The notes beneath the pieces are model-generated. The model was not told the origin of the DNA, made no database searches, and was given only the letters and a program-made list of their open reading frames with translations. From positions 1 through 17,855 of the forward strand of contig JAGHYP010000018.1 in the NCBI GenBank assembly GCA_017743585.1: 17,855 bases of DNA, in the 5' to 3' direction. A program made the translations under genes and the position numbers. The DNA comes from Chloroflexota bacterium. GTDB lineage: Bacteria > Chloroflexota > Anaerolineae > Aggregatilineales > UBA2796. Below, in pieces: positions 1 to 7,858 of this stretch (position 1 is its first letter; each line of letters opens with the position of its first letter).

Positions 1-92
1 GTGCCACGCATCGCCTGCCCGCCGATCCGAATGCGCGCGAGCGCTTCTTCGGATTCCGCTGTGCCAAGGATGCGCATGAGGTCGTCCGCTAA
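1..92 (+). CDS. C-terminal end of a formylglycine-generating-enzyme (SUMF1/FGE-sulfatase) domain protein, partial
   Basis: The frame starting at base 3 is open from the left edge to TAA at 90-92 and encodes the last 29 residues of a protein whose start lies outside the window. Its end contains FFGFRCAKDA, which matches the conserved C-terminal signature (GFRCA/V-R-D-A) of the FGE-sulfatase fold. Family members are formylglycine-generating enzymes or, more often in bacteria, related C-type-lectin-fold domains attached to kinases, caspase-like proteases or other effectors. Only this terminal strand is visible, so I cannot tell whether the protein is a true Cys-oxidising enzyme or a fused binding domain. 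The reading as an FGE-domain terminus rests on one short motif. Confidence 0.65.
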   Translation, partial: ATHRLPADPNARERFFGFRCAKDAHEVVR

Positions 93-542
93 GTGCGCAG
101 CGCAGCGCGACTCGGCGCCCGAGGCGCGATTCTGCTTAGTTTGATTCGTTTGATCGCGTTGCTGGCGCTTGGCGGCGCGCGCTCAGGGTCACTACGCTGA
201 GCATGGCGCGCTGCGCTTTTCCGGTGTCCTGATAACGGCATTACGCCGCGCCCCGAAGGCTTCGCGCGGCTTGACGGCATCCCCTGCGCCTCGCCGCTGA
301 GCACAACTTGCGCGGCCTGCTCAAGCTGAACAGCCCGCTCGACCTGCTTGGTGCGCCCGCTTTACACGGACTCTGAGCGCGCAGCGCGCCTGCCGATGTC
401 CACGTACTTGCCCGGCACTGGTCTGATGGCGTGAAGGCGCGCTCATGCGCTCGCGGGCAGCAATTGGCAAAGGCTGATCTCTGCCAGATCGCGCCAGTTG
501 TGCTAAGATTAGACGCAACTCGAGCGAAAGCGAGCGAGCTTT
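93..542 (+). pseudogene. No intact gene; probable frameshifted gene relic
   Basis: About 450 bases without a credible intact gene. On the + strand, protein-like stretches appear in turn in different frames, each ended by a stop. One is a signal-peptide-like run, LSLIRLIALLALGGA (about 136-180). It is followed by HYAEHGALRFSGVLITAL, then EGFARLDGIPCASPL, then EHNLRGLLKLNSPLDLLG (about 298-352). This is what an old secreted-protein gene with several small indels would look like, but I do not recognise the family and high G+C makes chance open frames common. A long antisense frame (321-1001) runs through the MOSC gene and is treated as a shadow. Confidence 0.3.
499..509 (+). promoter_or_regulatory. 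Putative extended -10 promoter for the MOSC gene
   Basis: TGTGCTAAGAT contains an extended -10 (TGn) before the hexamer TAAGAT at 504-509, about 33 bases upstream of the ATG at 543. No convincing -35 lies 16-18 bases upstream, as is tolerated for extended -10 promoters. The same TGTGnTA pattern recurs upstream of other genes in this window. Confidence 0.3.
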
Positions 543-1016
543 ATGATCACAGGCACTCTGAAGAGCATTGCCTACAAGCCAAAAGATGCGCCGCACGTGC
601 CGCGCGGCTACCAGCGCGTGGCATTGCAAGAGGCGCGCTTGATCGCCGATTACGGCATTGAAGGTGACCGCAAAGGCGGCAATCCTAAACGCAACTTGAA
701 CGTGATGGACGACATCACGCTCGCCGAGCTGGCTGCCGAAGGCTTTCCGACAGGCGTCGGCGTGCTGGGCGAGAATCTGATCATCAGTGGCATTGACCTG
801 CGCAAGCTGCCTGCAGGCACATGCTTGCAAATCGGCGATGAGGCAGTCATCTTGCTGCGCGCGCCGCGCGAGCCATGCCACCAACTGGCTGAATTGGACA
901 GCCGCATGCCGAGCGCCGTGGTAGGGCGTGTTGGCTTCATGTGTCGCGTTGTGAAAGGCGGCTTGATCCGCGTTGGCGATCCTGTTACAGTTATTCTGCA
1001 ACCTGAGACAGCCTAA
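543..1016 (+). CDS. MOSC domain-containing protein
   Basis: A 157-residue protein covering a single MOSC (molybdenum cofactor sulfurase C-terminal) domain. Visible signatures are IEGDRKGG (residues 39-46), GENL (76-79) followed by a beta-rich stretch ending TCLQIGDE, and EPCHQL (110-115), where Cys112 is the family's conserved cysteine, proposed to carry sulfur. Family members include the Moco sulfurase C-terminus and YiiM/YcbX-type proteins that bind molybdenum cofactor or detoxify N-hydroxylated bases. The specific substrate here cannot be read from sequence. The length is normal for a stand-alone MOSC protein. The ATG at 543 has no strong Shine-Dalgarno. The stop lies 11 bases before the next start, so it is probably co-transcribed with the broken KAP gene. 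No molybdenum-enzyme gene is in the window. Confidence 0.88.
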   Translation: MITGTLKSIAYKPKDAPHVPRGYQRVALQEARLIADYGIEGDRKGGNPKRNLNVMDDITLAELAAEGFPTGVGVLGENLIISGIDLRKLPAGTCLQIGDEAVILLRAPREPCHQLAELDSRMPSAVVGRVGFMCRVVKGGLIRVGDPVTVILQPETA

Positions 1017-1027
1017 GGAGTCTTCTG

Positions 1028-1795
1028 ATGCGTTTCATCGCTGACGAGCCTATTTCGAATAGCAGCGAGGATTTGTTTCAATTTAGCCAGTTTGTGGACT
1101 TGATCGAAAGCGCTGTGCGCGCCACGGAAGCCCCATTCGTCTATGGCGTGCTTGGCGACTGGGGGACAGGCAAGACCTCTGTGTTGCGCCTGCTCGAAGC
1201 CCGTTTCCGGGATGAGAGAGGTGCGATCAGGCGCTTCCCTGACGGCAAGGAAATCTTTGTGCCGATCTGGTTTGACGCTTGGAAGTATGAGAACGAAGCA
1301 CACATCGTCTATCCACTGCTTTACGCGATCAAGCAGCAGTATGAGCGCGACGTTCCTAGAGATAGAAAAGACGCTATCAAGGCCGCTTTCCAAACGGTCG
1401 TCGCGACCAGCCTTCTGGCAGTCGGGCAGGTCGGCTTGAGAGCGCTTTTGAAGAGTCTGACAGGCGGTGCAGTCAACCCGCGCTTGCTCGAAGAATCGCT
1501 CAAGCAAGTGCGCGAGGCGCAAGAGAGCACTTTGAACGAAGTGGACGCTGTCCTCAGCGGCTGGACGGATAGCGTGAGCAATTTCGCCTCAGCTTTCAGC
1601 GAGCTGCTCAGCACATACGCCACAGAGCTGGTCGGTCGAGCTGATGCACATCGCGTCCGCTTCTTGATTCTCGTGGACGATCTGGATCGTTGCTTGCCTG
1701 AGACCACGATCGGCATTTTGGAGAGCATCAAGCATCATCTGAGCGTGCCGAACTGCATCTTCGTGCTGGCGATCAACGGGCGCGTTATCTACTAG
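1028..1795 (+). pseudogene. KAP family P-loop NTPase, N-terminal fragment (interrupted gene)
   Basis: 255 residues of a KAP-family (STAND-like) P-loop NTPase. AAGGAG at 1015-1020 supports the ATG at 1028. Walker A is GDWGTGKTS (residues 43-51), the KAP motif WFDAWKYE is at 81-88, and Walker B is FLILVDDLDRC (212-222). A mildly hydrophobic segment near 122-145 sits where KAP proteins often carry membrane helices. The frame stops at TAG (1793-1795) inside a normally continuous region. Translation past the TAG continues the family pattern (TIRRKYGGEGVDGREYLEKIL) in the same frame to about 1857, and then the homology moves to another frame. The gene is therefore broken twice and probably inactive, unless these are sequencing errors. 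KAP NTPases are often linked to membrane-associated defence or signalling roles. The function here is unknown. Confidence 0.8.
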
Positions 1796-1857
1796 ACCAT
1801 TCGGCGCAAGTATGGCGGCGAAGGCGTTGACGGACGCGAGTACTTGGAGAAAATCTT

Positions 1858-2343
1858 GAGCCCGAGATTGACCTTGATAAGAGCGCGATGGAGCGCTTTG
1901 TGCATCATCAGCGCGAGAAGCTCGTCGGCGACCGCCATAAGCGCGCCTTCGATCAGCTAAGCGAGGCGCTGACCGAGTGCAAGTTCAACAACCCGCGCCG
2001 CATCAAGCGCATTCTGAATCGGTATGTGATCTATCTTGAGCGCTTTGCAGCCGATCAAGAATTTCTGCCGAATGCGATTCGCCTGATGCTGATCGCCGAA
2101 TATTTTCCGACGCCTTTCCAGCTCTACATGCGGCGCAGCGCAGATGCTTCGCTCGCCATCAAAGGCTTGCTGGAAGGCAAAACGCCTGTGCACGAGTTTG
2201 AGCAAGTGCACGGCGTCAGCGTTGCGCAGCTGCTGCCGCAAATGCGCCATATGCAGCAGCTATTTGTTGAGCTGCGCGCGCCGAATGCCGAGGTACTGAA
2301 TGCGCAAATACGGCAAATCTTCGAGATCACGCGCCTGTTCTGA
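1858..2343 (+). pseudogene. KAP family P-loop NTPase, C-terminal fragment
   Basis: This frame continues the KAP protein after the frameshift. From about 1858 it reads EPEIDLDKSAMERFVHHQ and runs to TGA at 2341-2343; the first ATG is at 1888, giving 151 residues. NNPRRIKRILNRY (residues 34-46 from that ATG) is the conserved helical motif that follows the KAP NTPase core. The shift relative to the upstream frame lies around 1855-1860. The loop normally found after YLEKI seems missing, which fits a short deletion better than a programmed slip. The ATG at 1888 has no good ribosome-binding site, so I read this as the tail of one ancestral gene (1028-2343), not a separate gene. Its stop abuts the ATG of the glycosyltransferase at 2344. 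Confidence 0.75.
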
Positions 2344-4254
2344 ATGACGGCAAGGCACTTCACGCTGCTCCGACTCTTGTTGCTGACGCTGTACGTGGCT
2401 ATGCTGCTGCACAGCCACGCTTTCAGCCTGCCTTATGTGGATCATCCTGATGAGCCTGCTCTCTACTTAGCGGGACAAGTTTGGCTGGGCAAGTTTGAGA
2501 TGGGCCGCCACATGCGTGGCTATCCGCCCGGCTATATCGCGCTCGAGCTGCTCGTCTCGCAGCTGCTGGAATGGCTCGGCTTTCCTGAGATGAGCCAGAC
2601 GGTGAACGTCATGCGCTGGATCGCCGTGGCAGTCAGCGCAGGCACGTTGTGGCTCATCTTCAGCGCAGCGCGCGAGGCGGCAGGCGATTGGGCATCACTG
2701 GTGGCAGGCGGGGCATGGATCAGCTCGCCGCTCGTGGTCTCGCACAGCGTCTATGCAACAACTGATCCGTTTGTATGCTTCACAACAGCATGGTCGCTAT
2801 GGCTCTCAATCACAGCATTGCGCCGTGAGCGTCCGCACTTTGCACTGCTCGCCATGCTCGTAGGCGCACTAGCCGTCCTGATCAAGCTGATGGTCGTGCC
2901 TGCGCTTTTGGCGGGCGTGACAGCGCTCTTGTTCGGGCTGCGCAATAGGCGGCTCAGGGCGCGCCTGTTGGCAGGGCAGCTAGGCATTGTAGCCATCACT
3001 GCTTTTCTCGTGCTAGGCGTCCTCCGCTTAGATAGTCTGCTCACGCCTTACGAAGACTCGTTGCCTGAGTCTGAGATCGGTATCATTCGGCGCGAAGGCG
3101 CGCAGAGCATGCTCTACAACCTAGCCAATGTGCAGCGCATCCTGAACAACATTCGGCACGTTTTTGTGCCTGTGCAAGAACTGGCGGCGCTCCCTTGGCT
3201 ACTGAGCGGCGCGGTCGCGTGGCTGGCAGCGCGCTCGGCGCGCCTAGACTGGCGCGCCATTTTGTTATGCCTGATCGCTGTGTTCGCTACGCCTTGGGTT
3301 ATGTCGTCGTTCACTGCGATCACATTGCAGCGTGCGCGGGACGTGTTGCCCGCAGTGACGGCGCTATGCGTCCTGATCGGCATGTCCGCAGTGCAAATTT
3401 GGCGCGCCCTGCCAAGCAACAGAGCGCCGCGCGCACTGTACAGCGCTGCGATCGCTGCATGGATTGCGCTCGTCCTCCTGCCGAGCTGGCGTGACACACT
3501 AGCGCTTGTAGAAGAGCGCGGCTATCCCGATTGGCGGACTGAGTTGCGGCGATGGGCAGACGTGAACCTTGAAGCAGGTTGGGTTGCTGTGCCAATTGAG
3601 CATGAGAAGACGTTTAATCCATTCTGGAGCGGCTTGCAAGGTGCGCAATGGTTCAATTGGCTTGTCTATCGGGGCGATTTCACTGAGCGGCCGCTGACGT
3701 ATTGGCGCGCTGAGCGCGGCATTGCCTATGCCTTGCTCAGCGCGGATTTTGTACGCCACGCCGATGCGGCGCAACGTGCTTATCTTGACCAGATGCTGCG
3801 CTTGAAGACTTTCGCTGCGCCGCCGCGGCGGCGCGGACCAGAGACGGTCGTCTTTCGCACCACGCCGATACAGATGCCGATTGAGGCAAGCTTTGACGGT
3901 CAGATCGATCTGCTAGGCATTGATCTTGTGCGCGATGGACAGGCTGTGCGCGTCCGCGCTTATTGGCAGGCAAAAGTGCAGCCACAGCGCGATTACTCGC
4001 TCTACCTGCACCTGACGCCGCTCGACTCGCGCCAAGTGTTGGCACAGCAAGACGGCCCGCCTAAGGCGAAGCGTCCGACAACAAGTTGGCAGGACGCGGA
4101 TGAGCGCATCATCGGCGATTGGTTCACAGTGCAGCTGCCTGAGCAATGCGGTGTGCGTCTGTTGGCAGGTCTCTACGATTGGGCGAGCGGTCAGCGCTTG
4201 TTGCTGCCCGATGGCGCGGATCACATCGAGCTGTGGCGCCTGCCCTGTTCGTGA
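2344..4254 (+). CDS. GT-C fold (GT39/ArnT-like) integral membrane glycosyltransferase with C-terminal beta-sandwich domain
   Basis: A 636-residue polytopic membrane protein. After a first membrane helix (about residues 8-27), the first outer loop carries DHPDE (33-37), the paired acidic motif of polyprenyl-phosphate-dependent GT-C enzymes. This is followed by a GYPPGYI-type loop and about ten further hydrophobic helices to residue 390 or so. A soluble region follows, ending in a beta-rich domain (about 510-634) with LLGIDL, RVRAYWQA, DYSLYLHL and AGLYDWASGQRLLLP. This domain type is common behind such enzymes in Chloroflexota. The likely role is transfer of a sugar from a lipid carrier to a cell-surface acceptor outside the membrane; donor and acceptor are unknown. 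The start abuts the KAP stop (TGA then ATG), so translation may originally have been coupled. Confidence 0.82.
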   Translation: MTARHFTLLRLLLLTLYVAMLLHSHAFSLPYVDHPDEPALYLAGQVWLGKFEMGRHMRGYPPGYIALELLVSQLLEWLGFPEMSQTVNVMRWIAVAVSAGTLWLIFSAAREAAGDWASLVAGGAWISSPLVVSHSVYATTDPFVCFTTAWSLWLSITALRRERPHFALLAMLVGALAVLIKLMVVPALLAGVTALLFGLRNRRLRARLLAGQLGIVAITAFLVLGVLRLDSLLTPYEDSLPESEIGIIRREGAQSMLYNLANVQRILNNIRHVFVPVQELAALPWLLSGAVAWLAARSARLDWRAILLCLIAVFATPWVMSSFTAITLQRARDVLPAVTALCVLIGMSAVQIWRALPSNRAPRALYSAAIAAWIALVLLPSWRDTLALVEERGYPDWRTELRRWADVNLEAGWVAVPIEHEKTFNPFWSGLQGAQWFNWLVYRGDFTERPLTYWRAERGIAYALLSADFVRHADAAQRAYLDQMLRLKTFAAPPRRRGPETVVFRTTPIQMPIEASFDGQIDLLGIDLVRDGQAVRVRAYWQAKVQPQRDYSLYLHLTPLDSRQVLAQQDGPPKAKRPTTSWQDADERIIGDWFTVQLPEQCGVRLLAGLYDWASGQRLLLPDGADHIELWRLPCS

Positions 4255-4255
4255 T

Positions 4256-4277
4256 GGCAAGCCGAACAGACCTTGCC
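4256..4277. terminator. Weak hairpin between convergent genes
   Basis: GGCAAG (4256-4261) and CTTGCC (4272-4277) form a 6-bp stem with a 10-base loop just past the glycosyltransferase stop. There is no T-tract on the + strand. It may help end the + transcript, but it could be chance. Confidence 0.2.
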
Positions 4278-4332
4278 GAGCAAAATGTGTTTCAATCTCT
4301 TGATCGAGCGCGCTGCACAGCTCGCCCTCTGC

Positions 4333-4728
4333 TCAACCGATCAGGCGTTCCACCATCGTGACGAGCTCGTTGACGCTGATTGGCTTGATCAGGAGCAGGT
4401 CAGCCTGCTGTGCATCAGGATGATCGATTGCCACTGGATTGCCCGTGACGACGACGACCTTCAGCGCGCGCAGGAACGGCGCCTGGCGAATGTATGAAAG
4501 CACTTCTAAACCGCTCGGGTGTGGCACGTTGATATCCAGAATCAAGACATCAGGGCGGCTATTGGCGAGCCGATCGAGCGCTTCCTCGCCGTTCTTCGCT
4601 GTTTCAACTTCGAAGCGATGGTGCAGGAAGATGCGCCTGAGGACGTTGAGAAAGTTAGTATCGTCCTCGACGATTAAGACTTTTCGCGCGGGCGGCGTGA
4701 GGCCAGGCCCAAGTGGTTGCTCATGCAT
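4333..4728 (-). CDS. Stand-alone response regulator receiver (REC) domain protein
   Basis: A 131-residue single-domain receiver. The acidic pair is Asp22-Asp23 (VEDD), the phospho-acceptor Asp65 (LILDINVP), the switch Thr95 (VVVVTGN) and the conserved Lys115 (LIKPIS). All phosphorylation residues are present. A short, proline-rich N-terminal extension (residues 1-15) precedes the fold. There is no output domain, so it should work by protein-protein contact or as a phosphorelay intermediate. No histidine kinase is in the window, so its partner is unknown. It is convergent with the glycosyltransferase gene and divergent from the M20 peptidase gene. The ATG at 4726-4728 lacks a clear Shine-Dalgarno sequence. 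Confidence 0.92.
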   Translation of the reverse strand: MHEQPLGPGLTPPARKVLIVEDDTNFLNVLRRIFLHHRFEVETAKNGEEALDRLANSRPDVLILDINVPHPSGLEVLSYIRQAPFLRALKVVVVTGNPVAIDHPDAQQADLLLIKPISVNELVTMVERLIG

Positions 4729-5070
4729 TGTCAGGGTTAAGTAACATCAGCTTGCACTCGGCGCATCAGTTCGAACACAGCGCTGCGACCGAACCAGCCG
4801 AGTTCTTAGCGCTCCGGGCAAATATTTGATCGTGCATCCGCTTAGCGTCACAACCGTGTGCTCTTGCCTTAATATCATAACACGGGCAACTTGCAAAAGT
4901 GTTCAGTCCGCAGCGTCCCTGCGCCGCGGCATAGAGCCTGCAGGCTTGTTTTTCAGGGCAGAATCTCACCTGTCACACGATCAGCACGGGCTAGTCCCTT
5001 GCCGGGAACGGCATGGCTACGTTACGCTCACGGGACACACGGTCGAGGCACATCAGAAAGAGCGAACGAC
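4729..5070. other. Divergent intergenic region with possible regulatory elements
   Basis: 342 bases between the receiver gene (-) and the M20 peptidase gene (+), which should hold both promoters. The AT-rich core at 4866-4880 could act on the - strand: TTGCAA (4891-4896 as -35), a 16-base spacer and TATTAA (4869-4874 as -10). The same core is the loop of an inverted repeat, CCGTGT (4854-4859) and ACACGG (4880-4885), which might be an operator. On the + strand, the palindrome AGCCTGCAGGCT (4935-4946) is followed by TGTTTTT, a weak terminator- or attenuator-like element upstream of the peptidase. An open frame from 4891 joins the peptidase frame but looks non-coding before 5071. All of these are low-confidence readings. 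Confidence 0.3.
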
Positions 5071-6282
5071 ATGACGACCAACCCCTCTTTGGTTGAGCTC
5101 GCCGCCGCGATCAAGCCACGTGTTGCGGCACAGCGCGAGGCAATTGTACAATTCCTGCGCGAGCTGTGCACCATTCCAAGCTACGACGGTCAGATCAAAG
5201 CAGTTGGCGAGCGCGCCGCTGCCGAGATGCGCGCGCTTGGCTTCGATCAAGTTTTCTTCGACCGGATGGGCAACATCGTCGGACGAATCGGCAGCGGCGC
5301 GCGCAAGCTGCTCTACGATAGCCATCTCGATACAGTCGGCATAGGCGATCCTGACTCATGGGCGTGGGATCCGTTCAAGGGCAAGATCGAAGACGGCATC
5401 CTATACGCGCGCGGCGCTTGCGATGAGAAGGGCAGCACGCCAGGCATGATCTACGGCCTAGCGCTGGCGCACGATCTGGGCTTGCTGGAGGGCTACACTG
5501 CCTACTACTTTGGCAACATGGAAGAGTGGTGCGATGGCCTCGCGCCGCGTGCCTTAGTCGAAGTGGAAGGCATTCGCCCCGACTTCGTGGTGATCGGCGA
5601 GCCGACCCGCATGCAGGTCTATCGCGGGCACAAGGGGCGCGTTGAGATGCGCATCATCGCCAAAGGGCGCAGCGCGCACGCTGCTAGCAATCATCTGGGC
5701 GATAATGCGATCTACAAACTGTTGCCGATCATCGAGCGCATCAGCCAGATGGAGCCGGAGCTGGGCGACGATCCGTTCTTGGGGCATGGCAAGATCACAG
5801 TCAGCGATATGAAGGTCAGCACGGCCTCAATCAACGCCGTCCCAGATGAAGCGATCATCTACATTGATCGGCGTATGACCTTCGGCGAGACGCCTGAGTC
5901 GGTCTTGGCGCAAGTGCGCGCGCTCATCGGCGAGCGCCCCGACCTGACCTTAGAGCTATTGCATTACGCCGAGCCAAGCTACACAGGTTTTGTCTTCCCT
6001 GTGGATAAGATTTTCCCACCATGGGCGCTGAGCGAGGAGCATCCCTTGGTGCAGGCGGGTCAGGCAACGCTCGCTGCGCTCAACGGCAGCGCGCCGCCAA
6101 CGGGCAAGTGGAATTTCAGCACGAACGGCACTTACTGGATGGGCAAGGCGGGCATTCCGAGTATCGGCTTCGGTCCGGGCGATGAAATTCACGCGCACAC
6201 AACGCTCGATCAGGTGCGCCTCGATGACGTGGTAGACGCAACTGCCTTTTACGCCCTGCTGCCCGCCGCGCTGAAGGCATAA
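5071..6282 (+). CDS. YgeY-type M20 family metallohydrolase (selenium metabolism-linked hydrolase family)
   Basis: A 403-residue M20 amidohydrolase/peptidase closest in pattern to YgeY. Metal and catalytic residues are in place: His85 and Asp87 (SHLDTVGIG), Asp118 (GACDEKGS), Glu151/Glu152 (NMEEWCDG), Glu177 (VIGEPT), the dimerisation-domain His203 (SAHA) and His376 (IHAHT) near the C-terminus. YgeY-like blocks are YRGHKGRVEMR, GDNAIYKL, IDRRMTFGET, PSYTGFVFP and STNGTYW. I chose the ATG at 5071 because homology begins there. The frame stays open upstream to an ATG at 4891, but those 60 residues look non-coding. Purine-rich AGAAAGAG lies just upstream. In enterobacteria ygeY sits in a purine/selenium catabolic cluster; here none of those partners is nearby, so the substrate is uncertain (probably an N-acyl amino acid or small peptide-like amide). 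Confidence 0.9.
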   Translation: MTTNPSLVELAAAIKPRVAAQREAIVQFLRELCTIPSYDGQIKAVGERAAAEMRALGFDQVFFDRMGNIVGRIGSGARKLLYDSHLDTVGIGDPDSWAWDPFKGKIEDGILYARGACDEKGSTPGMIYGLALAHDLGLLEGYTAYYFGNMEEWCDGLAPRALVEVEGIRPDFVVIGEPTRMQVYRGHKGRVEMRIIAKGRSAHAASNHLGDNAIYKLLPIIERISQMEPELGDDPFLGHGKITVSDMKVSTASINAVPDEAIIYIDRRMTFGETPESVLAQVRALIGERPDLTLELLHYAEPSYTGFVFPVDKIFPPWALSEEHPLVQAGQATLAALNGSAPPTGKWNFSTNGTYWMGKAGIPSIGFGPGDEIHAHTTLDQVRLDDVVDATAFYALLPAALKA

Positions 6283-6364
6283 AAGCGAACGTCTCGCTGT
6301 TCAGTGGCGAGCCGCTCGGGACAGTCCTATCAGCGTTTTTATAGCGTGACTGCGTGATGGCAGT

Positions 6365-6393
6365 CGAGTTTGAGCGCCATGCGCTCAGACTTG
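6365..6393 (+). terminator. Hairpin terminator candidate between convergent M20 peptidase and gatB genes
   Basis: TGAGCGC (6371-6377) and GCGCTCA (6381-6387) pair perfectly around a CAT loop. As + strand RNA the stem extends to 6365-6393 using two G-U pairs; those become mismatches on the - strand, so it suits the peptidase transcript better. Only a mixed TTGTGTT follows, not a true U-tract. The rest of the 121-base gap shows nothing else I can name. Confidence 0.4.
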
Positions 6394-6403
6394 TGTTGCG
6401 CGC

Positions 6404-7852
6404 TCAGCAGCGCCGCTTCAGGTGTTCGATCAGGAGCGCGTTGGTCAGCTCGGCGGGGAATTTGCCACGCCCTTCGCGCATCACCTGACCGATCAGGAAC
6501 TTCAGCACTTTCTCTTCGCCCTTGCAGAAGCGCGTCACTTCATTGGCGTTGGCGTCCAGCACCTTGACGATTGCCGCTTCGATCAGCGCCGTATCTTGCG
6601 TTTGCTCTAGGCCGAGCTGCCGGACGACCTCAGCGGGCGCGCCGCCGCGCTCAAAGAGCACATCCAGCACCTTTTTTGCAGCGTTGTTGTTGATTGTGCC
6701 GTCATCCACCAGTCGGATCAGATCGGCGAGCGCGGCAGGTGTCACGTTTATCTCGGCGATGCTCTCGCTTGGCAGGGCTGCCTTGTTCATGCGCGCAAAT
6801 AGCTCGTTGATGATCCAATTGGCAGCCTTCTTCGGCTCAGCGCCGCTGCCGACCACTGCCTCGAAATAGTCGGCGACGCTGCGCTCTGCCACCAAGACGG
6901 ATGCTTCATAGGCGCCCAAGCCGAGCCTGACAAAGCGATCGCGCTTTGCGTCAGGCAGCTCGGGCAGGCTGCGCCGAATCTCCTCGATCCATTCCTCGCT
7001 GATGACCAACGGCGGCAAATCTGGCTCCGGAAAGTAGCGATAGTCGTGCGCTGATTCTTTCTCGCGCTGCATGACGAGCACGCCGCGCGATTCATCCCAG
7101 CCGAGCGTAGCCTGTGTGACAGTGCCGCCGCGCTCGTAGATCGCGATCTGCCGCTCGATCTCAGCAGCGCTGGCGCGCGCTAAGCTGCGAATACTGTTCA
7201 GGTTCTTGATCTCGGTCCGCGTGCGCAGCTCGTTGCTGCCAACAGGACGCACGCTGATGTTCGGCTCCATGCGCAGCACACCTTTGGACATATCGCCGCT
7301 ATTGACGCCGAGATATCGCAAAATAGCGCGCAGCTTGCGCCCGTACGCCTCAGCTTCCTCAGCGCTGCGGATGTCGGGCTCAGTCACGATCTCCAAAAGC
7401 GGCACGCCTGAACGATTGAAGTCAATCAGGCTGCTGTTGCCGACGTGAATGGATTTGCCAGTGTCCTCTTCTAAGTGCGCACGCCGAATGCCGATGCGCT
7501 TGGTGCTGCCATCAGGCAAATCGATCTCAAGCCAGCCATTCACAGCGAGCGGCAGCTCGTATTGGCTAATCTGATAGCCTTTAGGCAGGTCGGGATAGAA
7601 GTAGCTCTTGCGGGCGAAGACGTTAACGCGCGCAATCTGACAGTTGAGCGCCAAGCCGACGCGAATGGCGAGCTCAACGGCGCGCCGGTTGATCACAGGC
7701 AGCACACCGGGCATCCCCAGACAAATCGGACAGACAACAGTGTTCGGCTCGGCGGTTGTGCTATCCACAACAGCGCAGCCGCAGAACATCTTGCTCTGGG
7801 TCAGCAGCTCGGCGTGAACTTCCAAGCCGATTACAGCTTCATACGCAGTCAT
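6404..7852 (-). CDS. gatB: Aspartyl/glutamyl-tRNA(Asn/Gln) amidotransferase subunit B
   Basis: A 482-residue full-length GatB, the subunit of the GatCAB amidotransferase that binds mischarged Glu-tRNA(Gln) or Asp-tRNA(Asn), activates the carboxyl with ATP and accepts ammonia from GatA. The N-terminus is canonical (YEAVIGLEVHAELLTQSKMF). The zinc site is C24-x-C26 and C41PICLG with C44. Further hallmarks are KSYFYPDLPKGYQISQYE, HLEEDTGKS, DFNRSGVPLLEIVTEPD, TRTEIKNLNS, DYRYFPEPDLPP, and a YqeY-like C-terminal tail ending GQVMREGRGKFP. The start is 6 bases after the upstream ATPase stop, with GGATGAG inside the end of that gene serving as the ribosome-binding site, so the two are probably co-transcribed. 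gatA and gatC are not in this window and must lie elsewhere. Confidence 0.97.
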   Translation of the reverse strand: MTAYEAVIGLEVHAELLTQSKMFCGCAVVDSTTAEPNTVVCPICLGMPGVLPVINRRAVELAIRVGLALNCQIARVNVFARKSYFYPDLPKGYQISQYELPLAVNGWLEIDLPDGSTKRIGIRRAHLEEDTGKSIHVGNSSLIDFNRSGVPLLEIVTEPDIRSAEEAEAYGRKLRAILRYLGVNSGDMSKGVLRMEPNISVRPVGSNELRTRTEIKNLNSIRSLARASAAEIERQIAIYERGGTVTQATLGWDESRGVLVMQREKESAHDYRYFPEPDLPPLVISEEWIEEIRRSLPELPDAKRDRFVRLGLGAYEASVLVAERSVADYFEAVVGSGAEPKKAANWIINELFARMNKAALPSESIAEINVTPAALADLIRLVDDGTINNNAAKKVLDVLFERGGAPAEVVRQLGLEQTQDTALIEAAIVKVLDANANEVTRFCKGEEKVLKFLIGQVMREGRGKFPAELTNALLIEHLKRRC

Positions 7853-7858
7853 GATAGC

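Noticed and set aside
321..1001. Long - strand open frame opposite the MOSC gene
   Set aside because: Composition shadow of a high-G+C gene; no family pattern, while the + strand MOSC motifs are clear.
1793..1795. TAG in the KAP gene as possible pyrrolysine or stop readthrough
   Set aside because: A second lesion (frameshift near 1857) disrupts the same gene, and there is no sign of a Pyl system or stimulatory element, so decay or sequence error is simpler.
1840..1865. Programmed -1 frameshift in the KAP gene
   Set aside because: No proper slippery heptamer or downstream pseudoknot is evident, and a stretch expected in the family is missing at the junction.
4891..5070. In-frame 60-residue N-terminal extension of the M20 peptidase
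   Set aside because: Arg/Ser/Pro-rich and unlike the family; a purine-rich site and the start of homology both support the ATG at 5071.
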